Part shown: piece after piece, positions 12,158 through 24,559 of the stretch
Numbering within the stretch: position 1 is the first letter of the stretch
Layout: the number at the start of each line of letters is the position of its first letter
Assembly (NCBI GenBank): GCA_019009955.1
Contig: CM032228.1
Span: 131,737,001-131,801,000, forward strand
Source: Riptortus pedestris
Taxonomy: Eukaryota > Arthropoda > Insecta > Hemiptera > Alydidae
Length of the DNA: 64,000 nt
Reading direction: 5' to 3'
Position numbers and translations under genes: made by a program
Notes under the pieces: model-generated
What the model saw: only the letters and a program-made list of their open reading frames with translations
Told to the model about the DNA's origin: nothing
Databases searched by the model: none

Positions 12158-12680
12158 TATAGCCAGCTAGTAGAGGATTGTTGGGTGTCGGCTAAAGAAT
12201 GGTTTCTTAATTCTTATAGAGAATTTTTTTGGAAGTGCTTACAGTTTCGGGCACCATTGGTCTCCTTCAGAGCTGAGTAATGAACAAAGCAAAAGAAGTG
12301 AACTAATTTGTGAACAATTGTGGAAAAAAAAATAATATTCACTTTTATATGTACAAAGGCTGTAAAATTTAAAGACATAATATAGTGTTTACATCCACCC
12401 CCAAAATGTTTGATTTATAGCCACCTGTCATTTCTCATATAACGTTATGTCTTTGAATTTTACGGCCTTTGTACATATAAAAGAGAATATGACATTCCCC
12501 CCCCCCCACAATTGTTCACAAATTAGTTCACTTCTTTTGCTTTGTTCATTATTCTGCTCTGAAGAAGGGGACCAATGGTGCCCGAGAACTGTAAGCACTT
12601 CCAATAAAATTCTCTATAAAAAGAATTAAGAAACCATTCTTTAGCCGACACCCAACAATTCTCTACTAGCTTGCTATATG
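12158..12680. mobile_element. Fold-back element, about 225-bp arms
   Basis: Bases 12158-12381 pair with 12444-12680 as imperfect inverted repeats starting atatagcMagctagtagag, with a loop of about 60 bp. The right arm contains ctctgaagaaggggaccaat followed by a short hairpin and aataaaattctc. This pattern resembles the termini of Penelope-like elements, where a TGAAGA motif precedes a hairpin. No transposase is visible. The class is uncertain, but the inverted-repeat structure is clear. Confidence 0.8.
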
Positions 12681-14061
12681 AAGTTACGTTTTTAAATCTA
12701 ATTACATGTTTTTGTGCAGTCCGTTTTTGACATCAGTAAAATTATTGCTTAACCTCCTGTTTTTTTGAGTGAGCTTTTAATGTGTGAAACTGGATCATAA
12801 GCATGACAAAAAGTTGTCCAAACCAATGATAGTAGTTGGGTTTTCTAATTTCATTTCCATTAATAGTTACATACATTTATTAATCTGTTTCCCCTGGGCT
12901 TTTGAGTTCTGATGATAACATAAATTGCATGTGAACATGAAGCACAAAATGCTTCATGGTAACTGGAACTTAACAGAGTGCTTAGTAAAATTTGGTAATT
13001 TTAATTGATATGCCTCAAACACTGCAAATTTTTAATCTGTACCTCTTAAATTTAAAGAATTTATTTGCTCTTTGATCAAGCTTTTAGTTTTTAAGAACTT
13101 AAATTGCTGAACCAATTAATTCTGTTGCCAAATCATTGAGAGTATACATTTACAGCTCTTCTATATTTTCTTTATGAGAGATTGTACTCTCAAATAGCAA
13201 GCTGTTTTCTTTTTCATTTAGGGGTTTTTAAAGAACCATTATATAGAGTTTCAAATACCGACCTCTGATTTTCCGGTACTTTTACCTCTAGCACTTCCTG
13301 GCATGGAATTAGAAAATTCTATCAGTGGCATCACAAGTAGTTTCAGATCCTGTGATAAGGGGGCCGGGAGGGAGGGGTGTGCTACATCTACATGTGAGGA
13401 CCATGGCTTAATCAAACAATTTTAAAACTATAAATAATGGTTTTATATTATTTTTAATAACAATTCCTAAAAACAGGTTTTGCTGTTAGTTTAAAAAATT
13501 GTCATTTGTCTAGGAGTGTGGTCCCGGCATCCTGGGTCACCACTCTGTTTATGGCACTGATTTGCAGGGTTCACGACACTTTTAATACCTTTTCCCCTAA
13601 TCAAATATATTAATAATTCCCTAAATAGCCCCATTTTTCCTAAAAAGATGTTTGAGTTTTCTATTGTTTTAAAATTAATCTTATTTATATTACTTTATAA
13701 AAGGAATCCCACAGGCCACCAAAATGTAAAGTTTTTATTTTTATTTCAAAATTAATTAATTATCAAGATATGTGTTAGCTGCCTTTGTTGAATTTTTGCC
13801 CTAGTACATTTCTTGGTTGTTTTTTTGGCTAATTATTTACTTTCACTTTAACGCAACTACAGCGTGAAAATCCATTCGGGTTTTCTACAGATTACCACCA
13901 TCTTTGTGTATAGACTCATAAGTAAATCATTTTCCACGTGGCGGACATGCTGCTCATCTGACACTATCTATTCTCCATTTTTCCTGTAATCGGGAATCAG
14001 TGTAAACAGTACTGAAAATTTTGCTCGATATCAGATGTCTAGTGGTTCAGATCCTGAATGT
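12681..14061. other. Intron 1, unassigned stretch
   Basis: AT-rich, non-repetitive sequence with no splice-supported open frame. I see no recognisable element. Confidence 0.6.
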
Positions 14062-14904
14062 AAAAAGTCCTTCACGCAGGGGCTGCGTAAACTAAGCAGA
14101 TTTCCCTCGTGATATTTAACAATAGATAAATCTGTATACTGGTAACACAATAGCACCGTCAACATCAAGTGAATAAATACAAACGATAATAAGAAATCTT
14201 CAGACGGGAAACGAAAACAAAAAGGTCTTCCAACTTCTCACAGGAAAGAAAAACAATTGCGGAAATATATCAGAATACCACATATTAATTTTATTGAAAA
14301 CTATTGACTATATCTAGTACTGTAATTTATAATGGATCAGAACCATTTTTATCTCAATTAATCAAATTTTAGTAGTCCAAGAACTTAAGAAGAGGTGGTG
14401 TCACGATAACATATTTGCATTTATCTCGTATAATAAAGGTCTCTAGAAAAAAAATTATGGTATTTAAGCTTCGAATAATGTGGTTTATTACATTATAGAG
14501 TATTGTTTATGTAACATGGGTAAAGTAGGGGTTTGCTGAAAAATGCAAGTGTCTCGGTTAATATTTAAGATAGAGAATAAATGCATTTAACAATATTTAT
14601 ATTATATTTAATTTGCAATAAGATTGGTTTTATACAATTTTTTGACCTGACGTATGGTAACGGAGATATTTTGAATTTTCAAAAATCCCCCCTCTAACCC
14701 CCCTCCCACTTGTCCGATTTCAGCCATTAACGAACTTGATCTGCCTTTTTACATAAAACATTTAAATGTCTAGTTTGGTAACGATCAAACAAAAATTGCA
14801 ACCGCTTGAGCGATAACAGACAAATATATATATATATATAAATATAAAATCGTGTAATGAGTACGACCTCAATAGCTGATTTCCCTTAAGGGAAATCTGC
14901 TAAA
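14062..14904 (+). mobile_element. F2 element, near full length (843 bp)
   Basis: This copy has both ends: head AAAAAGTCCTTCACGCAGGG to tail ttcccttaagggaaatctgc, with the short (TA)n at 14823-14840 unoccupied. It contains the palindrome-derived block accgcttgagcgataacaga and the C-rich blocks. It has no open frame of note, so it is a non-autonomous element. It is useful as the uninterrupted reference for F2. Confidence 0.75.
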
Positions 14905-15480
14905 AATGTAGGAGTGGAAGTTTACAGATGACTGAAAACTAAAGAAATTGTAATATCTCTCTTAATATTTAGGCTAAACAAACAGTGTAAAGAACAACAT
15001 TGTAGTAAATTTGCAATAAGATTGCCTATTTTTTGATCTGAGTCAACAATAGAGATATTTTGGATTTTTTAAGCCTCCCGTCTCCCCTCTTTGCCCTATA
15101 AAAACAATACATTGTATTAAAGGTTGAAATAAGACACTTTGTAATATACTGTTAATGAGAAATGAGCAGGAGTGGGAGCTCACTGAAAAGTCCAAACAAA
15201 AAAAAAATGTAAACATCTCTGTTAATATTAAAGTTAGAGGGGAACAAAATATATGGAACAACATTATTCAAAGTTAATTTGCAAAATTAAAATATTTATA
15301 AAAAATGTTCGATCTCACTCATAGTAACAGACATATTTGAAGTTTTCCCCCCATCTCTAAACCTCCCATCCTAGTCAGATTTCACCAGTTAACAAACTTG
15401 ATCTTTCTTAGATATTGCGTTTGGTAATGAACAACCGAAATTGATGACTGCTACAGCAGTAACTAATAACCTATTAGTGA
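14905..15480 (+). repeat. Second, decayed F2 body copy
   Basis: F2 body blocks recur twice (ggctgaaaactaaa-type at 14930 and 15180; gagatattt-type at 15050 and 15325). They end near 15480 at a block equivalent to the F2 accgctagagcggt region. Head and tail are missing. Confidence 0.6.
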
Positions 15481-15555
15481 AGCTGATCAGAATCCACAGG
15501 CTGATACCTAATGTCACAGAATTGGATGGTACAATCAATAGTTACATAACTTACT

Positions 15556-15727
15556 ATAATGTAATACAGGGTGAGGCAGCATAACTTCCTTTTTCAAGAA
15601 AATATATATATTTTATATTTAGATAACCCATCCTAATTAGCCTTAGTTGTAAAGAGTGAACGTTTATTTATTTAGATAACCCATCCTAATTAGCCTTAGT
15701 TGTAAAAAGTGAACGTTAATAAATAAG
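15556..15727 (+). repeat. Possible TIR remnant and duplicated SINE 3' ends
   Basis: At 15561 gtaatacagggtgaggcagc resembles the terminus of a DNA transposon, with no partner found. Bases 15620-15662 and 15669-15726 are two tandem copies of tagataacccatcctaatta...agtgaacgtt. This matches the 3' end of the tRNA-derived SINE at 39551-39778. Confidence 0.55.
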
Positions 15728-16081
15728 TTAAAAATAAAGGTAACATTTAAATTTCTAATTTCAGGTATTATATATACATATTTTTCAGTATTCAGTCCAC
15801 AGTTCTACCCATGTTATTTTCACTTAAAGCAAGTATATCACTAAACATCTTGTGTCCAGCTTAAATTTATAGTCAATTTTACAAAGGCTTCCTATAGGAG
15901 AAGTAGAGAATAGAATGTGGGATGACAACATCAGTATTGTTTACAAAGCAGCTGCATAGACAGAATTTTTACTTTGAGTGATTTGAAGACATTTTCAAAA
16001 ATCGCATCTTGACCATGACCTAAATAATACATCTAAAAGCTTTTCTATTACACATCTAATATATTTTTTCTAAAATTCCAG

Positions 16082-16211
16082 CACAACCAAGGAGGAGGTG
16101 TCCACGGGATGAGGAATTCTATGGCGAGCGAGGTGGTGATCGTAGATACATTGAAACAGAGCAAGATCCTCTATACTACAACAGTAGGCCAAGGGACCAC
16201 AAAGAACACCG
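16082..16211 (+). CDS. unc-13: unc-13 exon B
   Basis: The exon starts after attcca-g and ends at the donor ccg/gtatgt. It enters in phase 1 (matching exon A) and leaves in phase 2. It encodes AQPRRRCPRDEEFYGERGG followed by a segment with ETEQDPLYYNSRPRD and a final His/Arg. The region is charged, Arg/Glu/Tyr-rich and presumably disordered, with no recognised domain. The flanking sequence is AT-rich intron with stops in all frames. Confidence 0.8.
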
Positions 16212-16830
16212 GTATGTTTATATTAGCTCAGTATTTCAAAAGTTAATGTCTTTTCATTCGTCTGAGAGAAAAGTTTAGTACATCTTTTAAACCATGGGCA
16301 TTAAAGAAGTCAGCCTATGCCTAAACTTTTTTAAGTAGTGTGTTGGGATAGCACTATTATGGGAACCTCATAGAGAAATAAATAACAAGTATTTACAATC
16401 CATTTTATTATTTTAGGAAAGTTAAAATTTAGTTGACTGTATATCTTTTCTAAATATATGAGAATTAGGGAATTGTAGAATTATTCTTAAGAGGATAAAA
16501 TGATTCTTTATCCAGATTGATCGTTTTTTAAAGGCTAATATCAACTCTTGCCTGAAACCAATCTTTGATCTTTAAATATTACTTTTTAGGGAATGAAGCG
16601 AAACAGTCTTTTCTCCTAAGAACATTTATTGTGTATATTCTGAAAAGCCACTTTGGTGGTTAGAATTTTTTTTTTTCCATTCCTAAATTTGGTAATGCCC
16701 ACTACTGAAAATCTAAAATATTTAGTAAACAATTAATTTTTTTTCTGCATTTTCTGGTTTTGAGATATAATTTCGATAAATGTTATACTATCTGGCATAT
16801 TTTCAACAATCTTTAATACATTCTTGAGAC

Positions 16831-16966
16831 AGCAGTAGAAATTTATTTAGTGACGGACTCATTAAATAAACTCCTTAGGCCCACCATGGCTAGAAAAGGG
16901 TGTCTATAGATAACCCGTCCCGATTAACCATAGTAGCATAAAGTGGACGTAAATAACAATAAGCAT
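16831..16966 (+). mobile_element. tRNA-derived SINE, 5'-truncated
   Basis: The sequence aatttatttagtgacggact...taaactccttaggcccacc...gataacccgtcccgattaac...aaagtggacgtaaataac matches the 3' two thirds of the SINE family seen at 39551-39778 and 60479-60660. It lacks the tRNA-like head. Confidence 0.8.
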
Positions 16967-18521
16967 AAACATTATTGAGAATGTTTATGAACATTAGTAT
17001 CACCTGTTTAATCAGGTTCCTATTGAATTGGGTGATTTTTTAATCATTAACTTCTCCTTATGAACTGTTTTTCTTCTGATTTGCGATATGCCATCAGGGG
17101 AAAAATATAAACATACAGGGTAGTTATAGATGACAATCCATCAAATACCATTATTCAAAAGTAAAATATACAGCTGATTGTTTCAGACATAGCAATCCTC
17201 TCCCTTTCAAGGTTTCTTAAAATACTGCAAAATGTAGAGAATTTATTTGACTTGAACAAAATAAAAATTAAACCTCAAATATCCCTATAACTTTACTCTC
17301 AAATGAACACTTGTACATAGAGAATCAATAGCTACAAAAACTTGGATTCAACAAACTAATACACTGTATTAAAAATAAGTGTACACATTAAAATTCCCTA
17401 ACAAACACAATAACTATTTTTATATATTTAGTTGAGTTTCATAACATAGGTGATGTAAACAATTAAAAATTAGCATGATTGAATCAAGAGATTAGTATGC
17501 GCTAATTTTATTCATATTAAATAATAGATTCCAATAATCTAGACATCCAATAAAAATCATATGAAAGATTTAATTTTCCAAAACCTAGCAATTGTTGAAT
17601 TTGAGTATTTTATTCCAAATTGTAACAAAGTCATAATTTCCTGTCTTCTTTGTTTTGTAACTCACCAAAACAGTTCTAGAATATAACCATGAATCTGCAT
17701 CAACACTGTATTAAAAAGGAAACTTAGAAAATATTTTTCAACTTCAGAGTTCTATAACATCAGGTTCACCTCTTATTTCTTAATGAATCATTTCTTTGCA
17801 TATTCTAAGGCGGAAGGGCTTATCAAGAGAGTTAAATCATTTGATTAAGAGAAGGTGAAATTTGGGCTATGGACTCAAATCTAGTCTTCACGACTTGGAG
17901 GTTTGTTTGGAGATAATGTAAATAAATGGGCGGTTGAGAAATATAGTGGTTTAAGTCAAAATAGATACTTTTTCAATTATGAAAGCTTTGCATTTAACAC
18001 TATAGAAATATCAGGTAACTATGGAGAGCACCTTTTTTTCCCCTTTTTTCTATAGTCTGCACTAATTTACAATTTTCTATAATAATAATTTACAATTTTC
18101 TATAGTCTACACTAATTTACACACAAGACCATGTTATTATAATTTTTATATTTATTTATTTTATTTTTTTAGGTAAGTACAGACTTACACCACCATGTTT
18201 TTGTGTCAGCGGAATTATGATCTTAGCTATTTTGTCTAGTTAAGAGTAGTGGGCGATACTCTGTATTCAATTTTATGAATCTTTTAAATATTGATCATGG
18301 CATCAATCAAGTAAATATTGAGCTCTCTAAAAAACATAATCTTTATTTATGACGTGTCATGGGCCATGTTTACTTACATCTCATTTAGTAAAGATTCAAC
18401 AAAAACATATTTAATATTTATGCAAGGAATATGATTTTTCATGATGTCTCATTATTAATATGAGATGATTATTAGGGGGGATTTACTAATGGCTGAAAAC
18501 TGAAAAATGCAAATATCTTTG
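16967..18521. other. Intron 2, unassigned AT-rich sequence
   Basis: There are no splice-supported open frames. A short duplication (tttacaattttctata) lies at 18067-18110. F2-like sequence begins at about 18475, just before the TTAA element. Confidence 0.6.
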
Positions 18522-18525
18522 TTAA

Positions 18526-19103
18526 CCCTCTGTCAGGCGCACCTCTGGACTAAACAAAATTGGGCGCACCCGACTTGAGAGGCCGCCCACATATTTGAAC
18601 CCCCCACTCCCCAACTAATTAATTTTAATTTAAAACACTGGTAGGACAGACTTTGCTAGGATCTAAGGAAAACAAATATACTATTTAGAACGTAAAATAA
18701 TGACTTTATTAGAATAGAATGAAGCTTAAACTAAAACAAGTAAAATTGATAAGGCACATTCAGCCTGAGAGGCCGGAGTTAGACTAGCACTTATTTCTCA
18801 AGATATCGACGAACTTCCGTACAGAATAGCATTTATCTTAGTAAAAGAAACGATTGCAATAGATATATCTTGAAAAAACTCATCTTCGAAATTAAGGAGT
18901 AATTAGTGCAGTCAGCCTCACAAGCCATCTAGGGACCATAAGGGCTGGATGAAGGATTACAATAGACTACAGTAGGGGATTCTAAGAATGAACACGAATC
19001 AGAAAACTACTGGGAACGGCACCTCAGAAGAGAAACAGGATGAGGCGGGACATCAAAAAGTATGTTTTCCTGGCCTCTCAGGCCAGCTGCGCCCGACGGA
19101 GGG
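18526..19103. mobile_element. piggyBac-like MITE no. 2, 578 bp, TTAA target duplication
   Basis: The insert is flanked by TTAA at 18522-18525 and 19104-19107. It starts CCCTCTGTCAGGCGCA, and its reverse-complemented end starts CCCTCCGTCGGGCGCA. Subterminal blocks (gagaggcc / ggcctctcaggcc) are also inverted. The flanks (aaatatctttg / tatttgagatgg) are the F2 body. Its termini differ from the 8660-9624 element beyond the CCCT start, so it is a separate family. No transposase is present. Confidence 0.88.
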
Positions 19104-19151
19104 TTAATATTTGAGATGGAGAAAAAATGTGAAGATCAAACTTTATAGAAC

Positions 19152-19365
19152 ACTAACTAAGTTACCCGGCTTCGCTCGGGAATTCATTTGAGGCTGAATG
19201 ATGATAGTATTTTTTTGGCAAGGCTCTACTTTCCACAATATTTTAACATTTCCTCGTCCCAGTGTTTAGGGTTTATACCCGTCATTGCTGTGACTTGTTA
19301 ATAATAAAATTATTTGTTATGTAAGGCTTCACTGTCCTCAATATTTTGATATTTTATACGTTTGC
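19152..19365 (+). mobile_element. F1 head fragment
   Basis: The head actaactaagttacccggct, the hairpin CCCGGCTTCGCTCGGG and the following 190 bp match the first part of the F1 elements at 26658 and 38271. It is truncated before the tandem units. Confidence 0.75.
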
Positions 19366-19740
19366 TTGTCTAATTTTTATTATTTTTTCTTAACAAATAA
19401 TTTATTTCACATAAACTTCTTCATATTTGAGAAATAAATTAAGTTTTTTTTTTTTTCTTTTTGTAAGCCACAATAATAATTTTACAAGCAAACATAAACA
19501 TAGTTACTTTTTAACATATAGACTGTTTGAAGTGTTTTAATTTGATTTTTTTAGTCATTTGTTAACTGATATTGTGTTGAGGCTTTTATGAGCCTCATCT
19601 GAGTAACATAATTATAGAAAGTACTTTATTCCAGATAGAAATTTTTGTTTTGTCTACTACATTCTGGATTATACTTTCACTTCCTGGTTCATATAATATA
19701 TTTGTACAATTAATTTCTAAATATCTCTTGTGTTCACAAG

Positions 19741-19779
19741 CAGCAGAAGATGGCAAAGAAATTATTATGATGAGGATAG
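19741..19779 (+). CDS. unc-13: unc-13 microexon C (39 nt) with tandem acceptor
   Basis: This is a 39-nt microexon of 13 codons with phase 2 at both ends, encoding SRRWQRNYYDED plus the split Arg codons. The donor is gatag/gtaaat. The acceptor is a run of AAG-CAG-CAG, so the exon could start at 19741, 19744 or 19747, all in the same frame. Its RNYYDED composition matches the Tyr/Asp-rich neighbours. Because it is symmetric, it can be skipped without a frameshift. It was inferred from splice sites and frame alone and is too short for open-frame detection. Confidence 0.65.
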
Positions 19780-21225
19780 GTAAATATACATTCATCATTA
19801 GTAGTTAACTATCTGTAACACAGAAAAACTGCTATTAATCCTTTTCAATTTATGCCTGTATGTGTGCTTCTCTGTTGTCTTAAATTCTTTCAGCACTGGA
19901 TTAACTTGTTTAGAGTAGAAAGGTTGAATAAGCTAAAATTTTAAAAAGATGTTTATGTATTTCAATTGATGGTTTGGGTAAACTTTTAAAATATAGATTT
20001 ATTTTCTAATACTGTTTAGTACTTTTAATGTCTGCTTCTCATCATCAGTAAAGTTTTCTTGGTGTGAGACATGTCTTCAAAATGGTTTTAATATAATTAC
20101 AAATTATTCATAATGCCTGTTTTGTAATTTGAATTTTCATTTTGATAACCTAACTTTCACACAATTTCAAGAACCTTACAGAACAAATATGACATGCTAG
20201 TTCAAACACATAGATTGGAAAGGATTTAATATTGATATTTATCAATAAATATAGTAAATATTGATATTTCAAGTAAAATGCACCTGGATTATATGGATAC
20301 AAGAAAAATAAACTAATAATTGCTATTTGTTATTTATTAATATGCACATCATGCTATAGAACTAGTTGGGGACCTGCAGTACTCTCTTCTAGGATAATCT
20401 ATTCTAGCTTGGATGGCACTAAGGATTTTATTTAGTGTGTAAAACAATTTATCCATTGCTCAATGGGAATTAAACTCATGACTTATTATCCAAGTTTCAA
20501 CATGAAAATGGTTGACTAAACTGACCCCTAAACTAAGAATTCATTTAATCTCAGATATAATACTTCTTTTTAATGATACAATTTTAGTACATTCTAAAAC
20601 ACAGTTTTACAAGATATATAAAATGTAAATTTGTATTGTGAAACCTCCATACTAATATTTTAGAAAGAACTCAGTGCAAAACAGACTAATAAGAAGACTG
20701 GATTTGGCAAATAAGATCTGGAACTGGTATACACTCGAACCTATAAGCTTTGAACTTGGTCTACATCAGCATTGTACTCAGAGAAATGGTATGAGAAGAT
20801 TATTGAGAAAGTTTTAGAGTATTTTTTGAATGTGAGTTTGCTGGGAATAACTAATAGGCGGAGGTCCAATCTGTGTTTAGTCAGGGTGTGCCAGCTTCAG
20901 AATAAGGGAATATAATAGTGACTCTAAGCCTCTTTGGAATAAATATATTTGCATGACTTGAAAGATAGCCAAACTTATAAGAAGTGCACGGGAAAGAACA
21001 AAATCAGGACCACCCCAGATATAAATTAATGAAAGGACCAGAAGAGTATATGATTATGATTGTTAGGACAAAAAAAAGAATCATGGAGGAAATTTATCAG
21101 TGATTCAACAGAAATTGGATCTTAGGATAATGCATATAATTCTCATTGTCATTGAGCTGAGTTCTGTCAAATAGGAGAATCTTAATACAGAGAACATCAG
21201 TAGGTGAGGCCAGTATTTCTGATAA
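19780..21225. other. Intron 3, unassigned stretch
   Basis: AT-rich. Bases 20660-21100 are somewhat richer in purine-rich, codon-like text but contain stops in every frame. They may be a fossil element that I cannot name. Confidence 0.5.
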
Positions 21226-23030
21226 AAAAGTCTGTCAGACTGGTACTGTGTAAACAAAGCAGATTTCTCACATGCTGGAATATTCACTGATAATCTTATC
21301 TCACCGTCTATTCTCTATTTCTCTCATAATAAGAAACCTATGTATACAGGAAACTTATGTGCAAGATACATTTAGTGACAGTGGGACATAATATGAAAAC
21401 TGGATGACTATAATTGGGGTTCACTCAAGGTTGAAACCAAAAATATACAAAAACTCAGTTAATATTCAAGTTAGAGAAAACATGTATAAAATAGTTGTAG
21501 CAAATAAAATTTTCATCAGCATTGGCTTTATAAAATTTTTCGATCTAACTCATAACAGTCAAATTTTCCCCCTATAAACTTCTCTGCAGGTTGATTTCAG
21601 CCAGTGCCTAATATAGTCTTTAGTTTTGCATGAAGTGGTTAAATGTCGAGCATGGTATTGATCAATTCAGAAATCTTAAATGATGATGTCACATTCAACA
21701 TAGTTGCATATTTTAGGATGGTAAAATAAATTTTAAACACAATTCATTCTTTAAAATCAATATTTACAAAGATATTGATGAAAAGGAGTTTTGACTTAAA
21801 ATAACCTCCTCCCACTACAGTCGATGGTAATAAAGTATAAAATACGCCATTTTGACAATATTTATAACCCTGATACATATTCAAGCGAAGTTACAGTTCT
21901 ATCTAGGCAGCTCTTTTGGAACACCTAATGACTTCTATTTAGTTACTGAAAATCTAAATTTTAAAATACATAAAACTAAATAGCATTTTAGGGCTGGGAA
22001 ATGGATTCTGTTCACAATTAATTCTGTTCCTTTTATTCAATAAAATCTATATTTACTTAGATAATTACGAATATGTGTTTTAACGTCAAAGTAAACCTCC
22101 CACTCCTGATGGTAGTAGTGAAGTATAAAATAGCGCACTTTGACAATATTCATTCCCTTAACCGCCCCCCCCCTTATAAAAATGAATAATGTTTTAAGAA
22201 TGTAATCGTTATTCTAAACAAAATGTTTCGTCTACATTTTCTTCATAAAATGAATATTATCGAAGATATTGATGAAAATGTGTTTTGTGTGCGAGTAAAC
22301 CCTCAATCCTAGTAGAAAATTAGAATTATCGTATAACCTATGTTGTACCTTGGGATAGTTGACTCAAATATAAAATACCATAAAATCGTGTGAGCCATTT
22401 TTGAGTTATTGAATAAGAAAGGGGCAGACAGACAAGATTTTCAATTTTGATGCCATTGTTCTTAGATGGTCTAAAACGAGAAAATTATTTTTTTCCCCTA
22501 ACCACCCTTGTCAAATTTAAATAAAAAATCAGACAAATCTTAGAGTTTTATTTATATAGATGATATGAGTAGGAGGGGGTCTTACTGAAGTCTGATGGCT
22601 TCCTTGTACTCTGATTGGATTAAATAAACAACATGTTTACTTACATTTAATTTATATATTTTTCATTTGAATGTGCTATACAACATATCTATATATTCAT
22701 CGAATTAAAAATTTTCATAGAACATGATTTATAGATCTTTATATAATAAACAAAAAGGTACTACGCTACTGTTTTTTTTATTTCCACTCCTCTCTAAACA
22801 CCTCCCCCTTCCACTGATTTTGATCAAATGGTGAGGTGGACTAATAGAGATTTCAACAATCTAAAACTACCCATTTTTAGTTACTCTGAAACTGGCCAAA
22901 ATGGGTCAGGGAGGGTCAAAACAGATAATTCTGTTGAAACTGGAAACCGAAAATTTTTCCCAAGACAATACTTCCTTTACTTTATGCAAGGAAGTAATAA
23001 TGCAAATATCTGTTAATATTCAAGATAGTG

Positions 23031-23105
<75 letters not shown>

Positions 23106-23440
23106 ACAAGATTTATTAAAAATTAAATTTGCAACAATTTTCTGATTCCACTCTTATTAACGGAGATATTTCAAATTCTCAATTCTTCCCCCCTTCCTTT
23201 AGTCTTGCTTTCAGATGTTAAACTTTCTTTTATGTGTTACATAAACATACCAATATCAAGTTTGGCAATGGTCAAACCAAAAGAGTGACTGGTAGAGCGT
23301 TAACAAAAAATATGTATGCACAGTTTTAAATAGACCTTTTTTTCATCATCTCCTAGGTGTTTTCAATGAATCTTTGTTGAAAAGTTTTGAAAATGATGCA
23401 TACAACCTCAATAACTGATGTCCCTTAAGGTAAATTAGCT
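21226..23440 (+). repeat. F2 copies with (TA)n at 23034-23103
   Basis: The head of a + F2 copy is at 21226-21275 (aaaaaagtctgtcagactgg), with body to about 21700. A second body starts near 22560 and ends with the F2 tail at 23330-23435, with (TA)n of about 70 bp inside. Between them, 21730-22560 has two diverged copies of a block (aaagatattgatgaaaa..., gtttt, acgtcaaagtaaacctccca), suggesting an older tandem duplication. Confidence 0.65.
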
Positions 23441-23845
23441 AAGAAATATTAAAGAAGTGACGTGTTGACAGCACCCACCCTGGATAAGCAATCCACTAAT
23501 GACAATTTTTAAAAAACAGCATCTTTTCAAGAGGATATTGACGGAATAAGCTTGCCATAAAATATGATGGATCCTGTATCTGCTGGTATTCGTTCACTTC
23601 AGCAGAATAAGCAGGGGAGGAAATCTGATCCCAGGTTCATCCAAGTTATTACCCCTACAAATGCTTTTATTTCTGTATATCTGAAATTAAAAATAACTAT
23701 CATACTACACTTATTTAATATATTATCATGAGTTGGTGTTAATAGTTTTATTTTGAATGCTATGATTTTAATATTTCTCTCTATTATGTTTATAGAATTA
23801 TTTTTCTTTATGATATGTTTTTATAGAGTATTTCTGTATTTTTAG
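23441..23845. other. Intron 3 end
   Basis: No repeat or open frame recognised. A pyrimidine-rich tract leads to the exon D acceptor. Confidence 0.6.
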
Positions 23846-23952
23846 TCAAAGTGAATGGTATGAAGAATATGCTGATGCAAAGTACAATCAAAGGTCAACA
23901 AAAAGAGGATATGAAGATACTTATTATAGAAGCCCTAGTGTTAAAAGAAAAG
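23846..23952 (+). CDS. unc-13: unc-13 exon D
   Basis: The acceptor is gtatttttag and the donor is aaaag/gtgagg. It enters in phase 2 and leaves in phase 1, joining only to exon E. It encodes SQSEWYEEYADAKYNQR and then a Lys/Arg/Tyr segment ending SPSVKRK. It is Tyr-rich and charged, with no domain recognised. The frame is open only in the expected phase, and the flanking intron is AT-rich. Confidence 0.8.
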
Positions 23953-24559
23953 GTGAGGATTTTGTTTTCTAATTTTGTTACACTAGTTCAGTCTTAAGAA
24001 CAATTACAAAAATGATTTCTTCATTTTTTTTTTTATTTTTTTTTGGAAGCATATGTTTAAGTAATAATTTTATCAAGTTAGTTACTTTGGAAACATAGGA
24101 TTTGGTGCCAGCTTAAAAAGCTTAAATTTAGATGAGTCATACTCTACCATCAGTGGTGTTGTACTTCTATTTAGAGCCATGGGATTTCTCAATTGTTCAG
24201 AATTCAGGCAGATTGATTGCTATACAGCTCTTTTCTACCTCAGAACTGTCAAGTTCTAAGGTAAATGGGTCTTAAACAACTATTAAATTTCCTTTTTAAC
24301 CATGCTTCAGTTCCCCCCCCCTTAGTGCACCTTCTACTATTAACACTAATGCATTTATTGTGGCCAGCTTTTCTCCGGGATGATACATGAAGTAATCATT
24401 AAGCAGTATAACCACAAAAGACCCACTCTTTTAACTATACATTATCTTTTGAGAAATATCAAAAGATTCATTCATTAAATTTGACCATAAATGAACACAG
24501 AATACATTTAATGATGAAACGATCTTCTAAGATTTCTCTTATAAATAATCAGCTATTGT

